Part shown: positions 1-6,656 of the stretch, one piece after another
Layout: each line of letters opens with the position of its first letter
Numbering within the stretch: the stretch's first letter is position 1
DNA from: Nostoc sp. LEGE 06077
Lineage (GTDB): Bacteria > Cyanobacteriota > Cyanobacteriia > Cyanobacteriales > Nostocaceae
Direction: 5' to 3'
Length of the DNA: 64,000 nt
NCBI RefSeq assembly: GCF_015207705.1
Contig: NZ_JADEWI010000007.1
Coordinates: 62,001-126,000, forward strand
Notes under the pieces: generated by a model
What the model was told of the DNA's origin: nothing
Databases searched by the model: none
The model's input: the letters and a program-made list of their open reading frames with translations, nothing else
Program-made: the position numbers and the translations under genes

Positions 1-1
1 T

Positions 2-304
2 AAATCAACAATTAATATCCAAACTTTGATTACCTTGATTAAGAATAACGCCGTAGTAGCACAAGGTGGAACATACAAAGTTCCTAAACTTACAGGTACA
101 GAGGATACTGCATATACTTTCTACTTCAATGGTGTACAGATTCTACGTATCGTTCCAGAATGGCATGTACACATTACTAAAACAGGATTAGAAAGACCTG
201 GCTTCAAGAATAAGGGCGACAAGTACAATATAGGGCCGGGAACCCGCGTCGAAACAAATAAAAAAGATTCCCAAGAATTACTGAAAGCATGTCAACCATC
301 CTAA
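2..304 (+). CDS. C-terminal part of an unrecognised protein (5' truncated by window edge)
   Basis: The frame is open from the first bases of the window to a TAA at 302-304, giving about 100 visible residues. A TTG at 26 could start it, but the open frame upstream makes truncation more likely. The visible part has an aromatic core (TFYFNGVQ), a short histidine cluster (EWHVHIT) and a basic, glycine-rich tail ending in KACQPS. I recognise no family. It precedes a Uma2 gene and two eCIS-cargo-like genes, so it could be the end of another effector-type protein; that is inference from position only. Confidence 0.5.
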   Translation, partial: KSTINIQTLITLIKNNAVVAQGGTYKVPKLTGTEDTAYTFYFNGVQILRIVPEWHVHITKTGLERPGFKNKGDKYNIGPGTRVETNKKDSQELLKACQPS

Positions 305-340
305 TCCTCTCCTCAGTAAAGATTTCTCAGATCAAACAAA

Positions 341-444
341 TTTTTACTTGGCTGAGGATGACAGCTAGTTAGTAGAAAAATGTGTTGGGTTTTTGAGAGC
401 GATCGCCATCTATGTAAACATATAGTATTGATTGTGGCGATCGC
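341..444 (+). repeat. Copy of the 3' end and flank of the downstream Uma2 gene
   Basis: Bases 408-444 repeat 1054-1089 (just before and after the Uma2 stop codon) with a single one-base difference; both copies end in a HIP1 octamer. Immediately upstream, TTGGCTGAGGATG at about 348-360 resembles TTGGCTGAAGATG in the last codons of the Uma2 gene. The Uma2 gene therefore sits between direct repeats, and the upstream copy looks like the worn tail of an earlier gene copy. Confidence 0.6.
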
Positions 445-496
445 CCATCCAACCACCCTGCTAAACTAAAATCACACCTCGTAATCTTCAGGAGCT

Positions 497-1063
497 ATGA
501 GTGCCACAACTAGCCCAAATCTAACCCTAGAAACGTTTCTGAAGCTCCCAGAAACCAAACCAGCTAGTGAATATATCAACGGCGAGATTATTCAAAAACC
601 AATGCCGAAAGGGAAGCATAGTCGATTGCAGTTAAAGTTGTGTAATAGCATTAATGATGTTGCAGAAAATCAACAGATTGCTTATGCTTTCCCAGAGTTG
701 CGTTGTAGTTTTGGTACGCGCTCAATTGTACCTGATGTAGCAGTTTTCCAATGGTCGCGCATTCCCTTTGATGCGGATGGGGAAGCACCCAACGATTTTT
801 TACTGTGTCCTGACTGGACAATTGAAATTCTTTCTCCTGAACAAAGTTCCAATAAAGTAATTGGTAATATTCTTTACTGCTTACAACATGGTTGTCAGCT
901 TGGTTGGTTAATCGATCCAAATGATCGCTCTATTCTTGTTTTTGCTCCGAATCAACAACCACAATTGTTGGAAGGTAGCGATCGCTTATTGAGTTTACCA
1001 GAAATCGACCTAAATCTGTCGGTAGAGCAGGTTTTTAGTTGGCTGAAGATGCAATCTATGTAA
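497..1063 (+). CDS. Uma2 family (DUF820) PD-(D/E)XK nuclease-like protein
   Basis: 188 residues, the usual length for this family, which is greatly expanded in filamentous cyanobacteria. The hallmarks are present in order: PDVAV near residue 79, then IEILSPE near 109 followed by a Lys (SSNKV), and GWLIDP further on. These match the PD-(D/E)XK core of Uma2 proteins. An AGGAG six bases before the ATG supports this start. Direct repeats (408-444 and 1054-1089) flank it, and a remnant of a second Uma2 C terminus lies at 4827-4871. The true role of Uma2 proteins is unsettled; nuclease activity is inferred from the fold. Confidence 0.85.
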   Translation: MSATTSPNLTLETFLKLPETKPASEYINGEIIQKPMPKGKHSRLQLKLCNSINDVAENQQIAYAFPELRCSFGTRSIVPDVAVFQWSRIPFDADGEAPNDFLLCPDWTIEILSPEQSSNKVIGNILYCLQHGCQLGWLIDPNDRSILVFAPNQQPQLLEGSDRLLSLPEIDLNLSVEQVFSWLKMQSM

Positions 1064-1081
1064 ACAATAGTATTGATTGTG

Positions 1082-1187
1082 GCGATCGCTATTAATCTTC
1101 AGTAAGATAGTGCCAAAATTTTACAATACCTCTGTCGCAAAAATACGGTATCTGTGATGCTGGCACAAAAATCTCTGGAGAAGAAAA
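1082..1187 (+). promoter_or_regulatory. Duplicated 5' leader, copy 1 (upstream of lipase-type cargo)
   Basis: This leader is nearly identical to 3194-3301 ahead of the second cargo gene. It starts at a HIP1 site and shares ATTAATCTTCAGTAAGATAG and a GTGCCA...TGGCAC pair enclosing the middle. In this copy the central hairpin is degraded (CTGTCG...CGGTAT) compared with the perfect stem of copy 2. It ends in a GGAGAAG ribosome-binding site. The conservation suggests a shared promoter or RNA control element. Confidence 0.6.
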
Positions 1188-2669
1188 ATGTATAAGCGAC
1201 AACATAGAACAGGTAAAGCATCGGCAAATCAATCTGACAAACCAGTAAATCAATTTGCGCCTCGTCCGTTTGTTGTCCCAACTGAAGCTGAAGATACCAC
1301 CCAAACACCCGATTTACAGGCTCAACAAGTCAGAAATAATACATTACTCCCTAGTCACAATTTCGCCAACATTCCAATTTTTCCTCCTGGTTATCAACCA
1401 CCGCCGCCACCACGAATTCAGATGAAACTTGCTATTGGTGAACCAGGAGATGAATATGAGCAAGAAACTAACGCTGTAGTCAAAGCTATACAGCGAGTTC
1501 ACTCACCTATTATTGGAAATATTCAGCATAGCCAAACTCAAATTCTCAACCGAGATATCGATCCTTCCCAAGTCAAAAATGGGACAACGCCAATTAATCC
1601 CCAAGATATTAATTTAGAGAAAATTGGACATGGCTTAATTTATGATGACGTTTTAACAGATCAAGATAAAGAATGGTTGAGAGAGCAAGGATTTAAAGAA
1701 CAATGGTTTCCTGATGGCAATGTTGTTAATGCTGGTAGTGGTTTGAATTATGGATTATTATTACCGACAGAAGCAGGAGTAACAGCCGGAAAACATCCTG
1801 TGTTGGCATTTCGTGGAACCAGTGATTTAGCAACAGCATGGCAAGATTTAGATATTAACTCTCCTGGACATGGTGGTATTCAAAATCTGCTCAAAGAAGT
1901 CCCTACTGGCTACATCGGTAATATTGTTTCCCAATCAGGCAAAATAGATGTTACAGGTCACAGTTTAGGCGGTGCATTAGCTCAACATTTTGTTGGTACT
2001 CATCCAACTTTGGTAAGACGACTGGTAACATTTCAATCCGCCGCGCCTAATGCCAAACAATATCACAACAATATTGATTCTCTCTCAGAAGAAGAAAGAC
2101 CAGAGGTAGTTCACCACATTGCTAAAGGCGATATTGTAGATTTAGCTGGAGGAGAACATCTCAAAGGAACCTTTTTTGAACATGATCTGGAAACTTCAGG
2201 ATTAGCGAATGTTTCTACACTCGCCAGAATTAAACAAGCACACACATCTCAGCTATTAAATACTGAAGATATTATCGGAGATGCAGGTCATGGTAATCAT
2301 ACAAAAGATATAACGATGACAGAAAACGCCACTCGTCCGTATACTAAATCTCGATTAGTTGAAGCTGGCAGGATGATGGCATTAAATAAAGGTACAGCGG
2401 TTGCTGGGGGTTTGTTAGTTGGTGCGGCTGGATTAGCAGGAACAGCAATAGAAGTTCCCACGAGATTAGCTTACAAAGGTTTGACCAAAGCCGGAAGTGC
2501 GATCGCTAGTGGTGCGTCAATAGCCGGAAGTGCGATCGCTAGTGGTGCGTCAAAAGCTGGAAATGCGATCGCTTCTGGTGCGTCAATAGCCGGAAGTGCG
2601 ATCGCTTCTGGCGCATCAAGTCTTTATGAAAATGTCACCAATTACTTCTCTGGAAACAAGGAAGAATAA
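1188..2669 (+). CDS. Lipase-like protein with DUF4157-type (eCIS cargo) N-terminal leader
   Basis: 493 residues. Residues 1-95 (MYKRQ, NQFAPRPFVV, NIPIFPPGYQPPPPP, IGEPGD) are the same leader as in the DUF4157 protein at 3302, but the HELTH metallopeptidase domain is missing. Residues about 140-390 form an alpha/beta-hydrolase of lipase class 3 type, with the nucleophile elbow GHSLGGA (Ser259). The C terminus holds four 11-residue Ala/Gly/Ser repeats, each encoded by a 33-bp unit containing HIP1. GGAGAAG precedes the ATG. Known: DUF4157 proteins are typical cargo of eCIS particles. Inferred: this is a phospholipase/lipase toxin carrying the same loading leader. No eCIS structural gene is visible in the window. 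The next gene could be its partner or immunity protein. Confidence 0.7.
   Translation: MYKRQHRTGKASANQSDKPVNQFAPRPFVVPTEAEDTTQTPDLQAQQVRNNTLLPSHNFANIPIFPPGYQPPPPPRIQMKLAIGEPGDEYEQETNAVVKAIQRVHSPIIGNIQHSQTQILNRDIDPSQVKNGTTPINPQDINLEKIGHGLIYDDVLTDQDKEWLREQGFKEQWFPDGNVVNAGSGLNYGLLLPTEAGVTAGKHPVLAFRGTSDLATAWQDLDINSPGHGGIQNLLKEVPTGYIGNIVSQSGKIDVTGHSLGGALAQHFVGTHPTLVRRLVTFQSAAPNAKQYHNNIDSLSEEERPEVVHHIAKGDIVDLAGGEHLKGTFFEHDLETSGLANVSTLARIKQAHTSQLLNTEDIIGDAGHGNHTKDITMTENATRPYTKSRLVEAGRMMALNKGTAVAGGLLVGAAGLAGTAIEVPTRLAYKGLTKAGSAIASGASIAGSAIASGASKAGNAIASGASIAGSAIASGASSLYENVTNYFSGNKEE
2490..2621 (+). repeat. Four tandem 33-bp units inside the lipase gene, each containing HIP1
   Basis: Four consecutive 33-bp units starting GCCGGAAGTGCGATCGC (variants in copies 3 and 4) encode AGSAIASGASI-type 11-mers. 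Because 33 is a multiple of three, copy number can change without a frameshift. The small-residue pattern could form a flexible or membrane-associating tail. Confidence 0.9.
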
Positions 2670-2692
2670 AATATTTAACCTAGGATTTTTCT

Positions 2693-3184
2693 ATGAATGA
2701 CCCAGTTATATTTGAGCGTCATTTCAGTGACAAACTTGGAATATCCTTAGAAATTCCTCAGACTTGGCAAAAAATTGAAAAACAATATTTAGATGAGCAA
2801 ATAGAAGGATATTTCTATCCTGCACAAGTGGCACACAACCCACAAATTTTTATCAAAAAAATTGTTATTCCCGATGCAGAGCAAAATGAACAAAATTTTG
2901 CAGAACTAGCAGATGAATTAATGCAATTACCATTACAAAAATTACAGCCAGAACAGTTTGAAATAATAACTCAAACACAGACAAAAATTGATAACTATCC
3001 AGCAAGATTAGATATTTTTGTGTTTCAATCTCCTGATGTTAAACTGCTTACTACACAATATCAAGTGTGTTGGCAAAATCATCAAACTGTCTATGGATTA
3101 ATTGCAATGGTAGAGTCAACCGAAGAATTGCAATATTTACCGATTTTTGCAGCAGTCGCAGGTTCAATTCATTGTGAACAATGA
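2693..3184 (+). CDS. Small DcrB/PsbP-like protein between two cargo-type genes
   Basis: 163 residues, acidic, no signal peptide. The pattern is an N-terminal strand with SLEIPQTW, a middle helix (FAELADELMQLPLQKL), then strands ending in VAGSIH. This resembles the DcrB (DUF1795)/PsbP fold; members of that fold act as effector chaperones in type VI secretion and as small lipid or extrinsic proteins elsewhere. I assign it on pattern only, with modest confidence. It starts 23 bases after the lipase-type gene with no terminator between them, so co-transcription is likely. A chaperone or immunity role for the upstream cargo is inference. Confidence 0.6.
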   Translation: MNDPVIFERHFSDKLGISLEIPQTWQKIEKQYLDEQIEGYFYPAQVAHNPQIFIKKIVIPDAEQNEQNFAELADELMQLPLQKLQPEQFEIITQTQTKIDNYPARLDIFVFQSPDVKLLTTQYQVCWQNHQTVYGLIAMVESTEELQYLPIFAAVAGSIHCEQ

Positions 3185-3193
3185 TATCAATTA

Positions 3194-3301
3194 TGGCGAT
3201 CGCAATTAATCTTCAGTAAGATAGTGCCAAATTTTTACAATACCTCTGCCGCAAAACTACGGCAGGTTTTTTGCTGGCACAAAAATAACTGGAGGAGAAA
3301 A
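3194..3301 (+). promoter_or_regulatory. Duplicated 5' leader, copy 2, with a terminator-like hairpin
   Basis: Paralogous to 1082-1187. It contains a perfect stem CTGCCG (3246-3251) and CGGCAG (3260-3265) followed by GTTTTTT (to 3272), the form of an intrinsic terminator or attenuator, 30 bases before the start codon. An outer pair, GTGCCA (3224-3229) and TGGCAC (3275-3280), encloses it and is kept in both copies; if it forms it would bring the flanks together. The leader ends in GGAGGAG, a strong ribosome-binding site. Confidence 0.6.
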
Positions 3302-4783
3302 ATGTATAAGCGACAACCCAATAAAGGTCAATCATCTACAAATCATGATGTAACAACCAATCAATTTGCACCCCGTCGCTTTGTCATCCAACCCCAACCC
3401 GAAGAAGCGGAACAAACACCAGCAGATTTACAGGCGAAATCACAAACAACTCCTGTTAACCACTTTGCAAATATTCCAATTTTTCCCCCTGGCTATCAAC
3501 CACCGCCACCACCAAGAATCCAGATGAAGCTTACCATTGGTGAACCAGGGGATAAATATGAACAAGAAGCTGACAGACTAGCAGCAGATGTGGTGGAACG
3601 AATAAATTCACCAGAAACTCCACCAGTACAGGCGCAGCAACCAGAAGAAGAACTGAGAAAAAAATCCCTAGTGCAAAGTCTATCAGATGTAGATGAAACG
3701 AGTGCAACACCAGATTTAGAAGCTTCTATCCAACGAACGCAGGGTAGTGGACAGCCGCTTGCAGAGACTATCAAAGCACCAATGGAACAAGCATTCGGGG
3801 CTGATTTTAGTGGAGTGAAAATTCATACAGATGCTCAGTCTGACCAGATGAATCAATCAATTCAGGCGAAAGCGTTTACAACAGGTCAAGATATCTTCTT
3901 TCGCCAAGGAACTTATGAGCCTGGGAGTAGAGGTGGACAGGAATTAATAGCCCACGAATTGACTCATGTAGTGCAGCAGAATGGCTCAACTGTGCAAGCC
4001 TATGCTGAAAAAGTTGTACAACATGGGACAAATAACACAACTATTCAACGTGATGGAGATCCACCGGAACCTAACGCAGTTGCTACTGCTGTTCAGGAGC
4101 AAGCTGATGAGGAAGTTGCCAAGTCCCAGATAAAAGCAGCATTGGAACAATGGGATACTAGCCAAAAGAATGCCTTTTTGCAGGCTCTTCCAGAGAAATT
4201 CCATCGGCTTGTTTTAGCCGCAGGTATGGAAATTTTGGAGAAAGAAGGATTAGAGTACGAAAAAGGTATCTTAAAAACCAATGGGAATGTACGCCATCGT
4301 ATGGAAGCGTATAAACCTTTTTATCAATGGTTATATAAAGATGGGGAAGAGCCTAAAGCAATGAATTGCTGGGAAACAGTATTATATGCCGGATATAAAG
4401 TTGGTAAACTCAGCAAAGAAGATATTATGAAGTTAATTAACCGCATAAAAGGAGCTACTGCTCTAGCCCGGCAGATTATCGCCAATCCTGATGGTAGTAT
4501 CGTGAAGCCTTCTCTCGAAAAAAGTGGAGAAGCTAATGCTGCTAAAACCAATGGAAAATATTTTATTCAAGATAATGAAGTAGAGAATCTTTCAATTCCT
4601 ATAGGGAAGGTGATCATCTTTGGCAATGAGGGACAGCACGTTGCACTCTCAGCCGGTGGAAGCAATATTTACGAGAATGATTCTGATCCTGGTAACTGGG
4701 TTAAATCTACGTTGAGTGCTGCTCTGGAAAGGAATCGCCGCGAGTATGGTGTTGCGCTTTATTGGGGAGATTTGCCAACCTAA
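3302..4783 (+). CDS. DUF4157 (eCIS cargo-type) protein with papain-like C-terminal domain
   Basis: 493 residues. The leader (1-95) matches the gene at 1188, here with the full IGEPGDKYEQEAD motif. Residues about 150-230 are a DUF4157 domain: FGADFSGVKIHTD, then the zinc-type HELTH motif at 218-222. The C-terminal part (about 290-493) has MNCWE with Cys356 and GQHVALS with His446, a Cys/His arrangement like NlpC/P60-papain-type toxin domains. I chose the ATG at 3302 because GGAGGAG precedes it, the protein starts MYKRQ exactly like its paralogue, and the bases upstream match the paralogue's leader. Known: DUF4157 is a marker of eCIS-delivered toxins. Inferred: a cysteine-hydrolase effector. 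Confidence 0.75.
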   Translation: MYKRQPNKGQSSTNHDVTTNQFAPRRFVIQPQPEEAEQTPADLQAKSQTTPVNHFANIPIFPPGYQPPPPPRIQMKLTIGEPGDKYEQEADRLAADVVERINSPETPPVQAQQPEEELRKKSLVQSLSDVDETSATPDLEASIQRTQGSGQPLAETIKAPMEQAFGADFSGVKIHTDAQSDQMNQSIQAKAFTTGQDIFFRQGTYEPGSRGGQELIAHELTHVVQQNGSTVQAYAEKVVQHGTNNTTIQRDGDPPEPNAVATAVQEQADEEVAKSQIKAALEQWDTSQKNAFLQALPEKFHRLVLAAGMEILEKEGLEYEKGILKTNGNVRHRMEAYKPFYQWLYKDGEEPKAMNCWETVLYAGYKVGKLSKEDIMKLINRIKGATALARQIIANPDGSIVKPSLEKSGEANAAKTNGKYFIQDNEVENLSIPIGKVIIFGNEGQHVALSAGGSNIYENDSDPGNWVKSTLSAALERNRREYGVALYWGDLPT

Positions 4784-4826
4784 ATATTAGAGATGAGTGG
4801 AAGCGATCGCACCCATACTCCAAAAA

Positions 4827-4871
4827 ATTAACTTAGATTTATCCGTAGAGCAAGTTTTAGATAACAGATAG
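4827..4871 (+). pseudogene. Fossil of a Uma2 C terminus
   Basis: In frame this stretch reads INLDLSVEQVLDNR followed by TAG. The intact Uma2 gene ends with the closely similar DLNLSVEQVF. No ORF precedes it. It marks a second, decayed Uma2 gene just downstream of the second cargo gene. Confidence 0.55.
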
Positions 4872-4902
4872 TTCGCCAAAAAATATGCTCTATGGTTTTT
4901 TA

Positions 4903-6222
4903 CTAACCTCTAAATAGAATTTCGTTGCGGCTAGTAGCGCCTAGTTCTGGTAAAGAGTTAGCTGGTGAGTGGGGTGTAATCGCTGTGGGAACTGCGGGAG
5001 TTACTTCTAATTGTTTGACAAGACTTTGCAGTAACTTATCTTGTTCTAGACGGTAATTAGATACGAAGGGGCCACGGTTGAGGATAGCAAACCAAACCAA
5101 ACCGCGATCGCGTGTTGGCATAACTCCAGCTAAAGAACTTACATCGCGGAGAGTACCAGTTTTAATCACAGTCCCGACTGGCATATGTCTGCTGTGTACT
5201 GTACCGCGATGATCAAATCCCGACATCGGAAACAAATCTGCCAAATTCAGGTTATATCCTGCTGCTTGCTGTTGAATTGCCATTAACATTGCACAAACAG
5301 CCCTGGGAGAAATCCGATTTTCGGGGCCGAGTCCAGAACCATTGATTAATTGAATTTCTGACTCAGGTACTCTCGCAAGAGAAGCCGCAGTTGATTGCAC
5401 TACACCTGCACCGCCTACTGATTCTGCCAGCATCTCGGCCATTTCGTTATTGCTGTAAACGTTCATTTCTTTGAGTAACTGACGCAAGGGCAAAGATTTG
5501 TGCCGCACCAGCAAAGTTTGTTCCGGTGGTTGCGGTGCAACTTTGATGGTACCTGTAATCACAACTTCCGGTTTGGGTGTGCCTTTAGGCATGATGGAGT
5601 AGATGTAATTCGCTGGACGAGTCCAAGTTTTATGATTTAGGGCTTGCTTTACCATTTGACCAGCTAGTAGGGGATGGCGCTGGAAATTCATGGCAAAATT
5701 GCCTGTAATTAGCAAATTCCCTTTGATTTGCTTAATACCCATTTTATTGAGTGTATTGCCAAGAGCGATCGCTTCTTCCCACACAAACATGGGGTCGCCA
5801 CCACCAACAATGACCAAATCACCTTGCAATACACCATTAACTACAGGCCCCGTAGTCCCAATCAAAGTTTCAAATTGGTGGTCTGGCCCCCAAGTTTTTA
5901 AAGATACCAAAGAAGTCGCAATTTTGGTTAAAGAAGCTGCCGGCAAAGGTGTTGTACCTTCGTGATTAGCCATAAGTATTGGCCCTGACTGTAACCAAAT
6001 TCCCTGGCTTTCGGCTAAATTTTGGGCGACTAACTTAGATTTAATTAATCCTTGTAAGTATTGTTGGACTGTATTCACCCCAGTGGGATTGGGATCAGAA
6101 GCCAGAACCAAGCCAGGATTTACTTGCCCAGCCAATGCTTCTAAAGCATCAGAAGGCTTGATTTCGACTCCGGCCATTTCCAGCCACAGAGAAACCAAAC
6201 CTGAACTCAATAATTCCAGCAT
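4903..6222 (-). CDS. dacB: D-alanyl-D-alanine carboxypeptidase, peptidase S13 (PBP4 type)
   Basis: 439 residues. It removes the terminal D-Ala from, or cleaves cross-links in, peptidoglycan stem peptides outside the cytoplasmic membrane. All three penicillin-binding motifs are present: SLTK (Ser97 nucleophile, Lys100), SNN (257-259) and KTG (354-356). Family S13 typically has an inserted region between the first two motifs, as here. The N terminus (LLSSGLVSLWLEMAG) is only weakly signal-like and the protein is somewhat short for the family. It is transcribed alone toward the cargo cassette. Confidence 0.9.
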   Translation of the reverse strand: MLELLSSGLVSLWLEMAGVEIKPSDALEALAGQVNPGLVLASDPNPTGVNTVQQYLQGLIKSKLVAQNLAESQGIWLQSGPILMANHEGTTPLPAASLTKIATSLVSLKTWGPDHQFETLIGTTGPVVNGVLQGDLVIVGGGDPMFVWEEAIALGNTLNKMGIKQIKGNLLITGNFAMNFQRHPLLAGQMVKQALNHKTWTRPANYIYSIMPKGTPKPEVVITGTIKVAPQPPEQTLLVRHKSLPLRQLLKEMNVYSNNEMAEMLAESVGGAGVVQSTAASLARVPESEIQLINGSGLGPENRISPRAVCAMLMAIQQQAAGYNLNLADLFPMSGFDHRGTVHSRHMPVGTVIKTGTLRDVSSLAGVMPTRDRGLVWFAILNRGPFVSNYRLEQDKLLQSLVKQLEVTPAVPTAITPHSPANSLPELGATSRNEILFRG

Positions 6223-6656
6223 TTCTTACTCCCCATTTTCTACGATGTGATTTGTGATTTACTGTGCTAATATACAGGCTTTTTTATGCTCATCAGCATT
6301 GGGTAATCATAACTGGTCTGTTTCTAATCTGGTAGTAAGTAAAATAAATTTATATTTGTGACTTATTTGACTTGACAAGTCCTACTACCTTTATGTGAAG
6401 AAACTACATCTTTTTGGTTTCACGCAGAGAGGTAGAGGCACAGAGAAGGGTACAGGAGGGTAGTTTTAATAAACACAAACTTCTGTAATTGATGGTTTTG
6501 ATCTGAGTCTAGATGGCAAACACTAATATTTATAGCAATACCTTAATCATTTAAGCTCAAATATTTTCAAATTAGTTGTAAAAAATTTTGGTTTTCTGAT
6601 ATAGTTTTTCGCAGTTTTAGTTGGGGAATTATATAGATACACTCACCAGAATTTTT
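6223..6656. other. Intergenic region between divergent genes
   Basis: 434 bases holding the promoters of the divergent dacB and SUKH-HEAT genes. At about 6418-6450 a purine-rich stretch (TTTCACGCAGAGAGG...GCACAGAGAAG) looks like a degenerate copy of the CGCAGAG-type repeat common in Nostocales. I see no further gene or clear operator. Confidence 0.4.

Noticed and set aside
3224-3301. N-terminal extension of the DUF4157 gene from a GTG at 3224
   Set aside because: This stretch is homologous to the untranslated leader of the gene at 1188, and a strong ribosome-binding site precedes the ATG at 3302.
6621-6656. TTG start for the SUKH-HEAT protein
   Set aside because: The ATG at 6657 lies just downstream and directly before the conserved region.
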